Source: Mycolicibacterium moriokaense
GTDB lineage: Bacteria > Actinomycetota > Actinomycetes > Mycobacteriales > Mycobacteriaceae
Assembly (NCBI RefSeq): GCF_003347205.1
Contig: NZ_QQBJ01000001.1
Location: forward strand, 372,001-436,000
Reading direction: 5' to 3'
DNA: 64,000 nt
Shown here: piece after piece, positions 18,890-27,488 of the stretch
How the letters are laid out: every line of letters starts with the position of its first letter
Position numbering within the stretch: position 1 is the stretch's first letter
Translations under genes and position numbers: made by a program
The notes under the pieces: model-generated
Seen by the model: the letters and a program-made list of their open reading frames with translations, nothing else
Told to the model about the DNA's origin: nothing
Databases searched by the model: none

Positions 18890-19657
18890 TCAATCCTCGG
18901 TGGGGTGCTCGACGCGCACCAGATCGGTTGCGATGTCGACGAGCTTGACGTTGCTCTCCTGGGACAGGGTGCGCAGCAATTCGAATGCGGCGACCGCGTT
19001 GATGTTGAAGCGCTCCATCAGGATTCCCTTGGCCTGACCGATGAGGTCGCGACTGGCCAGGGCGCTGCGGAACTGTTCTTGACGCTGCATCGTGTTCCAG
19101 GCCACGGTCGTGTGGGCGGCGAAGATCAGTCCCGTCTCGATGGATTCCTCGTCGAACGCACGAGCGCGCTCGGCGTAGAGGTTCAGCGCCGCGATCTTGT
19201 TCCCGTCCCCGAACAGCTGGAACGACGCGACCGAGCGCACCGGGGTGTCTCGCATTGCGGCGTCGCGATACCGCGGCCAACGCACCTCTGCGGCCATGTC
19301 CTCGATGCGAATCAGGTGTTGACTCCAGGCCGCCGACAGGCATGGTCCCTCTCTGACGTCACGTTGGATGTCGTCCAGTCGCCCCGGGTAAGGATGCGTC
19401 GCCGCCAACGTGGTGACGGTCCCGTCGCCGTCGACGATGGTGATGCCGGCGTATTGCGCGCCCGGCACCGACGCCACGGTGTTCTGGTTGATCTCGTGCA
19501 GCGCGGCATCGAAGTCGGCCTGCCCGCGCCGTTGCAGCCCGTCGACCAGTTCGAGCACCTGGTACATGCGTCGACGTACCGGGGTCAGTTCGTGCCGTGA
19601 GTCGTCGGCGGTGGTGGGCCAGATCTTGTGGTCAGCTCGTGACAAGTTGCGTAGCAC
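18890..19657 (-). CDS. GAF-ANTAR domain regulator
   Basis: A 255-aa protein with a GAF sensor domain (about 45-180, including GAQYAGITIVDGDG and REGPCLSAAW). A C-terminal ANTAR RNA-binding domain follows (about 190-250, with LIGQAKGILMERFNI). ANTAR proteins act as antiterminators that bind paired RNA hexaloops, usually upstream of metabolic operons. An internal ATG at 19567 (MYQVLELVDG) is an alternative start. It converges on the SDR gene, with only 6 bp between stops and no room for a terminator. No target can be named. Confidence 0.82.
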   Translation of the reverse strand: MLRNLSRADHKIWPTTADDSRHELTPVRRRMYQVLELVDGLQRRGQADFDAALHEINQNTVASVPGAQYAGITIVDGDGTVTTLAATHPYPGRLDDIQRDVREGPCLSAAWSQHLIRIEDMAAEVRWPRYRDAAMRDTPVRSVASFQLFGDGNKIAALNLYAERARAFDEESIETGLIFAAHTTVAWNTMQRQEQFRSALASRDLIGQAKGILMERFNINAVAAFELLRTLSQESNVKLVDIATDLVRVEHPTED

Positions 19658-19762
19658 CTCCCGTTGCGGGGAGCAAGCCCGCTGTAACGACTATTCCACC
19701 GGGTCTACCGCGCGACAACCGAGCACAGCAGACACTCAGGATCGGCCGATGTCGGTCTGCGC

Positions 19763-20020
19763 TCAGGAGTTACGGATCTTGGATATCAGCTCGTCCTTGT
19801 TGAGATCCGAGTAGCCGGACAGGCCGATTTCCTTCGCGCGCTTCTTCAACTCGGGCACCGTCCAGTCGTCGTACGACCCGGACTCGCCGCCCTTCTTGCC
19901 GACCGCGGACTTGCCACGTGCCGCGGCGGCGTTGGCGATGCGCGCCGACTTCTCCTCGGAGTTGCCCTGCTCGCGCAATTCCTCGTACATCTTCTCGTTC
20001 TTGATCGATGGGTTGGGCAT
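19763..20020 (-). CDS. Small Rho-N/SAP-like domain protein
   Basis: An 85-aa protein. A basic N-terminal half (SIKNEKMYEELREQGNSEEKSARIANAAAARGKSAVGKKGG) is followed by WTVPELKKRAKEIGLSGYSDLNKDELISKIRN. That C-terminal pattern is the helix-extended-helix seen in Rho termination factor N-terminal and SAP domains. Such domains bind nucleic acid. Proteins of this layout are widespread in actinobacteria and often stress-associated; its adjacency to a divergent ferritin-like gene fits that loosely. Function is not established. Confidence 0.7.
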   Translation of the reverse strand: MPNPSIKNEKMYEELREQGNSEEKSARIANAAAARGKSAVGKKGGESGSYDDWTVPELKKRAKEIGLSGYSDLNKDELISKIRNS

Positions 20021-20172
20021 GACGCCGCCTCCTTCTTTGATCGCCTACCAAGTGCCCCGCGAGGGCGCCCCGCAAACCCGCGATGAACGCGCGATGCGTT
20101 TACCGCGCGACGGAGGGGGAATGCGGCATCCGCGTGTACAGCCCAGGCGCGCCAAACAGAAGGGACATCGCG

Positions 20173-20715
20173 GTGACAACGACAGAGAACCGTTTTGCGA
20201 TCGACGTTGCGAAGTTGCGCGACGACGCGCGCAAGCACATGGAGGCTGGACCGGTCACCGAAAGCAACACCGGCGATGTCGGGCGGATCATCGAGGTGCT
20301 CAACGAAGTGGTGGCCACCGAGGTGGTGTGCTACCTGCGCTACAGCCAGCACGCGATCGCCGCGACGGGAATCGACCGAGCGCAGGTGGCCTCGGAATTC
20401 ACCGAGCACGCGAACGAGGAACTACAGCACGGCCTTTGGGCCGCCGAGCGAATCAGCCAACTCGGCGGCGAGCCGGATTTCAACCCCACCACGCTCGCTC
20501 AGCGCAGCCATACCGAGTACGTCACCGTCGAAGAGGCGGACCTGAAGAAGATGCTGCAGGAGAACCTGGTCGCCGAACGTATCGTGATCAGCAGCTACCA
20601 GGAGATCATCCGCTGGATCGGCGACTCCGATCCCACCACGCGGCGCCTGCTGGAGCGCATCCTCGAACAAGAGGAGGAGCACGCCGACGACCTGAACGAT
20701 CTGCTCGGCGGTTAG
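20173..20715 (+). CDS. Ferritin-like / bacterioferritin-type protein
   Basis: A 180-aa four-helix protein with the di-iron ligand pattern of ferritin-like proteins: a Glu in NEVVATEVVCYLRYSQH, then EHANEELQH, a later Glu helix (LVAERIVISSYQEI), and EQEEEHADD. These proteins oxidise and store iron or protect DNA from peroxide. GTG 20173 follows AGAAGGGA at 20159-20164 and gives the expected length. It overlaps the convergent flavoprotein gene by 4 bp. Confidence 0.8.
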   Translation: MTTTENRFAIDVAKLRDDARKHMEAGPVTESNTGDVGRIIEVLNEVVATEVVCYLRYSQHAIAATGIDRAQVASEFTEHANEELQHGLWAAERISQLGGEPDFNPTTLAQRSHTEYVTVEEADLKKMLQENLVAERIVISSYQEIIRWIGDSDPTTRRLLERILEQEEEHADDLNDLLGG

Positions 20716-21842
20716 CCGCCGCCGGCGATCAGGGCCCCTCCGCGCTCGTAGTCGTCGTCGGCGTTCATCGTCAGCACCCCGACGACGGCGCCGTCGCGCC
20801 GGTACCACGCGGTGAAGCCGTCGCCGCGGTCGACCAGCCGGCAGCTGTCGTAGCCGTCGCCCCAGGCGTGGTACTTGACCGTCGCGCCGCCGATCATCGT
20901 CCAGAAGCCCGGCACGCCGTCCCACCGCACGTCGACGCCCGCGGCGGCGGCACCCGCGATCTCGCCGTGGTCTGCCGCGTCCTGCCAGTGCTCGATGGTG
21001 ATGTGGCGTCCTGCGGTCGTGTTGTAGGCCGAGGCGACGTCACCGGCGGCGAACACGTCGGGCGCGGACGTGCGCATGTCGGCACCGACGACGACGTGGC
21101 CGTCGTCGGTCTTCAGGTCCGCGGCCTCCGCCAGTTCATTGCGCGGACGCACGCCCGTTGCGGCGAGCACCAGATCGCAGTCGACGGTGACCCCGTCGTC
21201 CAATTGCACTCCTTCGTCATGGACGGCCTCGACCGTCGCGCCACCGACGTACCGCACGCCCGCAGACGTCACCAGCCTGCGCAGCCGTTCGCCGGCTTCA
21301 GCGCCGAGACGGTCATCCTGCGGGGCGGCGTTCGGCGCCACCATGGTGACCGAAACACCGCGCCGGGCAAGGGAAGCCGCCGCCTCGCAGCCGATGAAGC
21401 CCGCACCGATGACGACCGCGGACCTCGCGCCGACGCTGCCGTCGCGCAGTCGTCGCGCGTCGGAGAGGGAGCGCAGCAGGTAGGCGTGCTCCCCACCGGG
21501 CACAGGCGGCGCGATGGGTTTGGATCCCGTCGCGAGGATCAGCGTCGAATACGGTTGACGTTCGCCGCCGGCGACGACGAACCGGCCATCGACGTCGATC
21601 TGCTCCACCGAGGCGTTCACCACGTCGACGCGCTGGTCGTAGTACCACTGCGCCGGATGCAGGTCCACGTCTTCAGTCTCTCCGCGCAGGAACTCCTTGC
21701 TCAGCGGCGGCCTGGCGTAGGGCGGCGAGGGGTCTGCGGTGAGAATCCGGATTGGTGTCTGCTCGTCGTGACGCCGGAACGCCTCCACCGCTCCAACTCC
21801 CGCGGGCCCGCTTCCGACCACGATCACCGGTGTGTCACTCAT
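20712..21842 (-). CDS. FAD/NAD-dependent oxidoreductase (ferredoxin/rubredoxin reductase-like)
   Basis: A 376-aa pyridine nucleotide-disulfide-type reductase without an active disulfide. It has an FAD-binding VVGSGPAGVGAVEAF near the N-terminus and the RPPLSKEFLRG motif typical of oxygenase-coupled ferredoxin reductases. An NAD-binding VIGAGFIGCEAAASL and the FAD-contact DVFAAGDVA follow. Its role would be electron transfer from NADH to a ferredoxin or rubredoxin-like partner. No ferredoxin lies beside it; the Rieske oxygenase at 26 kb is a possible client but the link is speculative. It is divergent from the alcohol dehydrogenase across a strong inverted repeat. Confidence 0.82.
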   Translation of the reverse strand: MSDTPVIVVGSGPAGVGAVEAFRRHDEQTPIRILTADPSPPYARPPLSKEFLRGETEDVDLHPAQWYYDQRVDVVNASVEQIDVDGRFVVAGGERQPYSTLILATGSKPIAPPVPGGEHAYLLRSLSDARRLRDGSVGARSAVVIGAGFIGCEAAASLARRGVSVTMVAPNAAPQDDRLGAEAGERLRRLVTSAGVRYVGGATVEAVHDEGVQLDDGVTVDCDLVLAATGVRPRNELAEAADLKTDDGHVVVGADMRTSAPDVFAAGDVASAYNTTAGRHITIEHWQDAADHGEIAGAAAAGVDVRWDGVPGFWTMIGGATVKYHAWGDGYDSCRLVDRGDGFTAWYRRDGAVVGVLTMNADDDYERGGALIAGGG

Positions 21843-21900
21843 CGTCTCGTCCTATCGGCGGGACGGCGGGTTCGGCGGTGACGACGTCGAAATACATCCT

Positions 21901-21945
21901 CTTCGCATACCCGCGGTTGATGCCCATCACACCGGGTATGCGAAG
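21901..21945. promoter_or_regulatory. Long inverted repeat in a divergent promoter region
   Basis: CTTCGCATACCCG (21901-21913) is perfectly repeated in inverse as CGGGTATGCGAAG (21933-21945). The 19-nt centre itself contains TGATGCCCATCA, a smaller imperfect palindrome. The element sits midway between the flavoprotein start (21842) and the alcohol dehydrogenase start (21988). No T tract follows on either strand, so an operator or transcript leader structure is more likely than a terminator. Confidence 0.55.
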
Positions 21946-21987
21946 CGCTCATCGCTGAAGGCTTTCACCCATCGAAAGGAGCACAGT

Positions 21988-23130
21988 ATGAGAGCGGTCG
22001 TATACAACGGGCCCAAGGACGTCGCGGTGGCCGAGGTCCCCGACGCGAAGATCGAGGCACCCACCGACGCGATCGTCCGGATCACGGCGACCAACATCTG
22101 CGGGTCGGACCTGCACATGTACGAGGGCAGAACCAGTTTGGCGACCGGCACGGTGATCGGCCACGAGAACCTGGGCGAGGTCGTCGAGGTCGGGTCGGGC
22201 GTCGTCGGCGTCTCTGTCGGCGACCGGGTGTGCCTGCCGTTCAACGTTGCCTGCGGCTTCTGCGTTAACTGCGAGCGTGGACTGACGGCTTTCTGCCTCA
22301 CGGTCAACCCGCCGTCGGCGGGCGGTGCGTACGGGTACGCCGAAATGGGGCCGTACCGCGGCGGCCAGGCCGAGTACCTGCGGGTGCCGTTCGCCGACTT
22401 CAACGCGTTGCAGTTGCCCGAGGACAGCGTGGACAAGGAGAACGACTACGTGATGCTGGCCGACATCTTCCCGACCGGCTGGCACGGAACCCGGCTGGCG
22501 AGGGTGCAACCGGGCGACACCGTCGCCGTGTACGGGGCGGGGCCGGTCGGTGTGATGGCCGCGTACTCGGCAAGCATCCAGGGTGCCGCGCAGGTCTTCG
22601 TCATCGACCACATTGCCGAGCGTCTCGCGCTGGCGCAGAAGTTCGGCGCCACGGGGATCAACTCGAGCAAGGGCGATCCGGTCGAACAGATCAAGGAGGC
22701 GACCGACGGCGCAGGAGTCGACCGCGGCGTCGAGGCGGTCGGGTACCAGGCGCACGACTCCGAGGGCAACGAGGCGCCCAACCTCACGATGAACTCTCTG
22801 GTCGAGATCGTGCGCCCAACCGGTGGGATCGGCGTGATCGGTGTATTCGTACCCGAAGATCCCGGCGCCGCAGACGATCTCGCGAAGAAGGGCCAGCTGG
22901 CCTTCGACTTCGGGAAGTTCTTCTTCAAGGGTCAGACGATCGCGACCGGGCAGGCGAACGTGAAGAACTACAACCGGGCGCTGCGCGATCTGATCCACCA
23001 GGACAAGGCGCACCCGGCGCGGCTGGTCTCACACAACCTCGGCCTGGACGACGCCCCGGACGCCTACCGCCATTTCGACGCCCGGGAAAAGGGGTGGACG
23101 AAGGTCGTTCTCAACCCGACGAAGGCGTAG
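21988..23130 (+). CDS. Zinc-dependent alcohol dehydrogenase (formaldehyde dehydrogenase-like)
   Basis: A 380-aa medium-chain dehydrogenase. It has the catalytic zinc site (Cys in NICGSDLHMYEG, then GHENLGEV) and a Cys-rich loop resembling the structural zinc site but with fewer cysteines (ACGFCVNCERGLTAFC). The NAD-binding motif is YGAGPVGVM. The long insertion and C-terminus resemble glutathione-independent formaldehyde dehydrogenases and related dismutating enzymes. ATG 21988 follows AAAGGA at 21975-21980. The substrate could be formaldehyde or another small alcohol/aldehyde. Confidence 0.8.
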   Translation: MRAVVYNGPKDVAVAEVPDAKIEAPTDAIVRITATNICGSDLHMYEGRTSLATGTVIGHENLGEVVEVGSGVVGVSVGDRVCLPFNVACGFCVNCERGLTAFCLTVNPPSAGGAYGYAEMGPYRGGQAEYLRVPFADFNALQLPEDSVDKENDYVMLADIFPTGWHGTRLARVQPGDTVAVYGAGPVGVMAAYSASIQGAAQVFVIDHIAERLALAQKFGATGINSSKGDPVEQIKEATDGAGVDRGVEAVGYQAHDSEGNEAPNLTMNSLVEIVRPTGGIGVIGVFVPEDPGAADDLAKKGQLAFDFGKFFFKGQTIATGQANVKNYNRALRDLIHQDKAHPARLVSHNLGLDDAPDAYRHFDAREKGWTKVVLNPTKA

Positions 23131-23139
23131 CCGACCCGG

Positions 23140-23757
23140 CTACTTGCGCGGCGAGCGGCCGCGCCTTTGCTTCGGCTTGGGCATCTCGTAGCGGTCGAGA
23201 AACCGGTTCACCAACGCGACCGCCTCGTCGTGGCCGCCGGTGGTGCCGAGCGCCTGCTCCAGCACGAGTGTCCGTCCGATGGACGCGACGACCACCGCCA
23301 GCGCGGCGGGCGGGAAGTCGTCGGCATCCATCCCGGATTGCCGCACGATGAAACTGAGTGCGGTGATCTGCATTTCGCGCCAGCGCTCGGACCACGCCGA
23401 GATCTCGGCCTTGATCGTCTTGCGGTGGTTCGCCAGGCCCATGAACTCCAGCAGCAGCCGGGTGCCGCGCGGTTCGCTGACCGTCTCCCAGAACGCGTGC
23501 AGCGGGCGGTCGGACGCCAGCGCCTCCTGCTGCCGGTTGAGGTTCGCCTCCGCACCGCGCCGGAACACCGCGAGATACAGGTCGTCCATGGTCGGGAAGT
23601 AGTAGTGCACCAGTGCGGGTTTCACACCGGCCAGCGCCGCCACCCGCCGCGAGGTGGCCGCGGCGTAGCCCTCCTCGAGCATGATCTGGATGGTCGCGTC
23701 GAGCATCCTGTCGCGGGTGGCGGAGTCCCGCGACCCCACCTTGTCCGGTTTGGTCAT
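23140..23757 (-). CDS. TetR-family regulator of the Rieske/oxocamphor-hydrolase-like operon
   Basis: A 205-aa TetR protein with an N-terminal helix-turn-helix (ATRDRMLDATIQIMLEEGYAAATSRRVAALAGV, then LVHYYFPTMDDLYLAVF) and an all-helical ligand domain. Its ATG overlaps the stop of the CitE-like gene (23754-23757), making it the last gene of a six-gene operon. The identical 15-bp palindromic elements at 28401-28415 and 29421-29435 are the best candidate targets, implying autoregulation and control of the divergent SDR-ALDH unit. Confidence 0.85.
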   Translation of the reverse strand: MTKPDKVGSRDSATRDRMLDATIQIMLEEGYAAATSRRVAALAGVKPALVHYYFPTMDDLYLAVFRRGAEANLNRQQEALASDRPLHAFWETVSEPRGTRLLLEFMGLANHRKTIKAEISAWSERWREMQITALSFIVRQSGMDADDFPPAALAVVVASIGRTLVLEQALGTTGGHDEAVALVNRFLDRYEMPKPKQRRGRSPRK

Positions 23758-24665
23758 GGGGCGGCCCTTCGCAGCACGTTCTCGGCATGCCGCATCATCG
23801 CGGCGTCGACCAGTCTGCCGTCGCGTCCGATCGCGCCGACGCCGCCCGCTTCCGCCTCGCGGTAGTCGGCGATGATCGCGCGTGCCTCGGCCACCTCCGC
23901 GGGCGTCGGGCTGAAGACCTCGTTCGCGACGGGCACCTGCGCCGGGTGGATGGCCCACTTGCCGTCGTAGCCGAGCAGGCTCGCCTGCGTCGCGGCCGTT
24001 CGGTAGCCGTCGAGATCGCGGTAGCCGGGATACGGCGCGTCGACGGCGTCGATTCCCGCCGCCCGCGCCGCCGCCAGTACCTGCACCCGGACGTGATGCC
24101 AGTAGTCGCCGGGATACTCACCGGCCGGCTGGAAGTTCCCGTCGACGCGCGCCCGCAGCGAGGCCGACAGGTCCCCCGCGCCGAAGATCAGCGCCTCGAG
24201 GCGGGCGCTTGACCGGGCGATCTCGGCCACGTTGAGCAGGCCCTCTGCCTCCTCGATCAGCGCCTCGAGCGCGATGCGCCTGCGCAACCCGAGCTTCGAC
24301 TCCAACTGGGTGAGCAGTACGTCGACCCACCACACGTCGCGCGCCGAGCACACCTTCGGGACGATGATGACATCGAGCGCATCCCTTGCACCGCTGACGA
24401 TCTCGACGATGTCGTCGTGACACCACGCGGTGTCGAGTCCGTTGATGCGCACCGCGCGAAGCGTGCGCCCCCAGTCCAGGCCGGTGAGCGCGTCGACGGC
24501 GGTGGCGCGGGCCGACTCCTTCGCCGACGGCGCACAGGCGTCCTCGAGGTCCAGGAACACCAGGTCGGCCCCTGCGCGGGCGGCGACCTCGCACATGTGC
24601 TCGTTGCTGGCGGGCGTGGCCAGTTCCGAACGGCGCGGTCTGCGTGCTGTCGATTCAGATGTCAT
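23754..24665 (-). CDS. HpcH/HpaI aldolase / CitE-type acyl-CoA lyase
   Basis: A 303-aa TIM-barrel protein of the CitE group, which cleaves or forms C-C bonds in malyl-, citramalyl- or citryl-CoA-type substrates with Mg2+. Visible motifs are an Arg-rich start (RRSELATPASNEHM), DLVFLDLEDACAPSAKE with the metal-binding acids, ALIEEAEGLLN, FGAGDLSASL and GYDGKWAIHPAQV. It overlaps the CoA-transferase gene by 4 bp on one side and TetR on the other. Together they suggest activation of a carboxylic acid to its CoA ester followed by retro-aldol cleavage. Confidence 0.82.
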   Translation of the reverse strand: MTSESTARRPRRSELATPASNEHMCEVAARAGADLVFLDLEDACAPSAKESARATAVDALTGLDWGRTLRAVRINGLDTAWCHDDIVEIVSGARDALDVIIVPKVCSARDVWWVDVLLTQLESKLGLRRRIALEALIEEAEGLLNVAEIARSSARLEALIFGAGDLSASLRARVDGNFQPAGEYPGDYWHHVRVQVLAAARAAGIDAVDAPYPGYRDLDGYRTAATQASLLGYDGKWAIHPAQVPVANEVFSPTPAEVAEARAIIADYREAEAGGVGAIGRDGRLVDAAMMRHAENVLRRAAP

Positions 24666-25858
24666 ATCGTGCCCGCCGCCCGCAGCGCGTCGATCCGCGC
24701 CGCATCCAGCCCCAGCAGCCCGCCGTACACGCTGTCGTTGTCCGCACCCAACCGCCGACCGAGATGGCTTATGGTTCCGGGTGTTTCGCTCAGCACGGCG
24801 ACCGGGGACTGCACGGTCACCGGTCCGAGCTCGCCGTCGTCGACGGTCACGAACGTGCCGCGGGCGCGGAAGTGTTCGTCGGCGAGCAACTCGGCGGCGT
24901 CGTACACCGGTGCGGCGGCCACGCCCTCGGCGAGGAACACCTTCATGGTCTCGTCGAACGAGTGCCGGGCCACCCACTCGGCGACCAGGGCGTCGATCTC
25001 CTCGGACCGCTGCTGACGCGACACCGGATCGACATAGTCGGGAAGTGCTGCCAGATCGGGTCTTTCGATGGCCCGGTAGACCGCCATCGCGGTGCTCGAC
25101 GCGGCGCTCGAGACGGCGATCCACCGGTCGTCGCACGTGCGGTAGGTGTTGCGGGGTGCGCTGGCGTCGACCCGGTTGCCGGTGCGGGGAGCCACGACAC
25201 CGAGCTGGTCGTAGGCCAGCGTGGACTGTTCGACCAACCGGGCCAGCGGCTCGACGAGGCTGACGTCGACGAGTTGGCCGTCGGCGCCGTGGGTGTCGCG
25301 GTGGTAGAGCGCCATCATCACGGCGTAGGTGGCCGCCATCGCCGCCACCCCGTCGGCGAGCATGAACGGTGGCAGCGTCGGCGGACCGTCCGGCTCGCCG
25401 GTGACGGCGGCGAACCCGCTCATCGCCTCGGCGAGCGTGCCGAACCCCGGCCGGTCGGACGCCGGGCCGCCGCGGCCGTAGCCGCTCACGTGCAGCATCA
25501 CCAGCTTCGGATGTCTGTCGTGCACCGACTCGTAGTCCAGCCCCCAGCGGCTCAGCGTGCTGCGCCGCGTGTTGACCACGAACACGTCGCTGATGTCGAG
25601 AAGCTGGTGCAGCAGGTTTCGGCCATCGGCGCTGCGCATGTCGAGCGTCACGCATCTCTTGTTGCGGCTCACGCTCTTCCACACCAGCCCGATGCCGTCT
25701 CGGCGCGGTCCCCAGGTGCGCAGCGGGTCACCGACGCCTGGCTGCTCCACCTTGACGACCTCGGCGCCGAACTCGCCGAGTGCGGTGGCCACCAACGGGC
25801 CCGCCGCCAGTGTCGCGGCGTCCACCACGCGCAGTCCGGCCAGCGGGAGTGAGTTCAC
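24662..25858 (-). CDS. CaiB/BaiF family CoA transferase
   Basis: A 398-aa class III CoA transferase. It starts NSLPLAGLRVVDAATLAAGP and has the nucleotide-contact stretch SVSRNKRCVTLDMRS. The catalytic Asp lies in GQLVDVSLVEPLARL, the position that forms the acyl-enzyme anhydride. GTG 25858 overlaps the stop of the small gene upstream. Family members move CoA from a donor thioester to a free acid; here the acid is probably a ring-cleavage product made by the crotonase-like hydrolase of the same operon. That link is inferred. Confidence 0.85.
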   Translation of the reverse strand: MNSLPLAGLRVVDAATLAAGPLVATALGEFGAEVVKVEQPGVGDPLRTWGPRRDGIGLVWKSVSRNKRCVTLDMRSADGRNLLHQLLDISDVFVVNTRRSTLSRWGLDYESVHDRHPKLVMLHVSGYGRGGPASDRPGFGTLAEAMSGFAAVTGEPDGPPTLPPFMLADGVAAMAATYAVMMALYHRDTHGADGQLVDVSLVEPLARLVEQSTLAYDQLGVVAPRTGNRVDASAPRNTYRTCDDRWIAVSSAASSTAMAVYRAIERPDLAALPDYVDPVSRQQRSEEIDALVAEWVARHSFDETMKVFLAEGVAAAPVYDAAELLADEHFRARGTFVTVDDGELGPVTVQSPVAVLSETPGTISHLGRRLGADNDSVYGGLLGLDAARIDALRAAGTI

Positions 25859-26190
25859 AGCGCGGGTTCGGCGACCATCTCGAAGAACGCGGCGCCGGAG
25901 TCGGGGATGCGGTTCTGCTTGAAGATGTTCACCGCGTACGACACCAGGATCATCGAGTACAGCAGATGCATCAGCCTGGTGGCTTCCGGGTCCAGGTCGT
26001 TGATGTCGAGCCCGTCGAGGTAGGCGATGGCACGCTCGGCGTGCGGGGCGATGCCGTCGTAGAACTCCACCAGTTCGGGGTACGGGCGCTGCAGCCGGGC
26101 CGCGTAACGCTCCGCCCTGGTGGCCAGCGCCCATCCGTCGACCCACCGCTCCAGTTCTGAGAAGCCCTCCGGCAGTTGACGGTCGGTCAT
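25855..26190 (-). CDS. Small uncharacterised protein linked to the Rieske oxygenase
   Basis: I do not recognise a family for this 111-aa protein. It is predicted to be mostly helical (FSELERWVDGWALATRAERYAARLQRPYPELVEFYDGIAPH) with one moderately hydrophobic stretch (LMHLLYSMILVSYAVNIF, about 73-90). It overlaps the Rieske gene by 4 bp upstream and the CoA transferase by 4 bp downstream, so it is made together with them. It could be an accessory or small subunit of the oxygenase, but it lacks the usual cone-shaped beta-subunit sequence and is shorter than one. Confidence 0.6.
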   Translation of the reverse strand: MTDRQLPEGFSELERWVDGWALATRAERYAARLQRPYPELVEFYDGIAPHAERAIAYLDGLDINDLDPEATRLMHLLYSMILVSYAVNIFKQNRIPDSGAAFFEMVAEPAL

Positions 26191-27488
26191 GACGACTGCT
26201 CCTCGCCGGATTGGTGGGCGGCCACCGTGTCACGGATGACGCGGTGAAACTGCCGGATCAGCAGTTCCTGGTCGGACAGGTGGAAGGTGGTCTGCGCGCG
26301 GGTCTTCAACGCCGAATGAGTGGCCTCGATGGTGTTGACGTCCTGCATGGCGAACTCGATCGTGCTGTCCACCACCACTTCCTGGGCCAGGCGTTCGTGG
26401 GCGTTGGCAGGCGGCACGAAGTACATGTCGATCTCGTAGATGTGGGTGTCGACGGTCTCCGGCCAATAGGTGTAGGTGATGTAGTAGTTGCGCGCCCAGA
26501 TCTGGATCGAGATGTTCGGGAAGACCCAGAACTGGTCGTTGCCCCACGACGCGATCTTCCCGCGGTTGAGGAAGCTGGGCAGCGGACCGATGTCCGGCAC
26601 GTCGTCCGGGCCGAAAAGCCCTGCGCGGAACAGCTTGTACACCCATCGCTGATCCTGGCACGCCTCGCCTGCCTGTCCCGGCTCGCGCGACGGCAGGATC
26701 GGCGGGCCGGGCACCGACGTCAGCATGTGCGGGGTGAACAGGTCGTAGTGGTAGGAGTCGACGGGCGGCACCATCTTCTCGGCCTTCGACACGTCCGGGT
26801 CGATGAACCGGCCGTGCACGTAGGGCGGGTGATACCACTCGCAGACGGAGTCGACGGCCAGTTTCCAGTTGCCCTTGATCTGGGTGGAGAAGCCGTAGTG
26901 CTGGGTCATCAGATCGAACGGGTAGCTCTCCATGCCCAGCAGGCCCTCGCCGAGGAAGGTGCGCAGCGGCACCGCGTTCTCATCCAGGTTGATGAAGATG
27001 AAGCCCGCCCACACCTCGCAGTGCACCGGCGGCATAGCCAGCTTGCTCTTGTCGAGGTCGAAGAACTCCTCTTCGTTGGTGATGTGGTTGACCACGCCGT
27101 TGAGCCCGTAGCGCCAGCCGTGGTACTTGCAGGAGAAGGCGCGACACGTGCCCGACGACTCCTCGGCCGGGTGTTCCTGCCAGACCACCTTGTTGCCGCG
27201 GTGCGCGCAGACGTTGTGGAAGGCGTAGATATTGTCGTCGAGGTCGCGGGTGATCACGATCGACGCCAGCCGGCCCGGCAGTTCGCGGGTGAAGTAGGAA
27301 CCCTTGCGCGGCAGGCGTTCCATCCTGCCGACGCACAGCCAACTGCGCTCGAAGACCGCCTTGCGCTCCGCGGCGAAGAACTCCTCGGAGATGGAGTCCT
27401 CGTAGTTCACCGGGCCGGTGCCGAGGTCGGGGTACTCCGGGGTGAACTTGCCGCGACCGGTCGAGAGCTTCTGCTGGATGCTGGTCAT
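26187..27488 (-). CDS. Aromatic-ring-hydroxylating-type Rieske oxygenase, alpha subunit
   Basis: A 433-aa Rieske non-haem iron oxygenase. The 2Fe-2S ligands are Cys94-x-His96 (CAHRGN) and Cys120-x2-His123 (CKYHGW). The mononuclear iron site follows: bridging Asp213 region (AVDSVCEWYHPPYVH), His220 and His225, with a later Asp candidate in QDVNTIEATH. It would hydroxylate or dihydroxylate a hydrophobic substrate using O2 and electrons from a reductase. No reductase or ferredoxin gene is in the same operon. ATG 27488 overlaps the stop of the upstream crotonase gene. The substrate is unknown. Confidence 0.87.
   Translation of the reverse strand: MTSIQQKLSTGRGKFTPEYPDLGTGPVNYEDSISEEFFAAERKAVFERSWLCVGRMERLPRKGSYFTRELPGRLASIVITRDLDDNIYAFHNVCAHRGNKVVWQEHPAEESSGTCRAFSCKYHGWRYGLNGVVNHITNEEEFFDLDKSKLAMPPVHCEVWAGFIFINLDENAVPLRTFLGEGLLGMESYPFDLMTQHYGFSTQIKGNWKLAVDSVCEWYHPPYVHGRFIDPDVSKAEKMVPPVDSYHYDLFTPHMLTSVPGPPILPSREPGQAGEACQDQRWVYKLFRAGLFGPDDVPDIGPLPSFLNRGKIASWGNDQFWVFPNISIQIWARNYYITYTYWPETVDTHIYEIDMYFVPPANAHERLAQEVVVDSTIEFAMQDVNTIEATHSALKTRAQTTFHLSDQELLIRQFHRVIRDTVAAHQSGEEQSS

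Noticed and set aside
19896-21881. Long plus-strand frame across the ferritin and flavoprotein genes
   Set aside because: No recognisable domain, arginine/histidine-rich, and it overlaps two well-supported genes.
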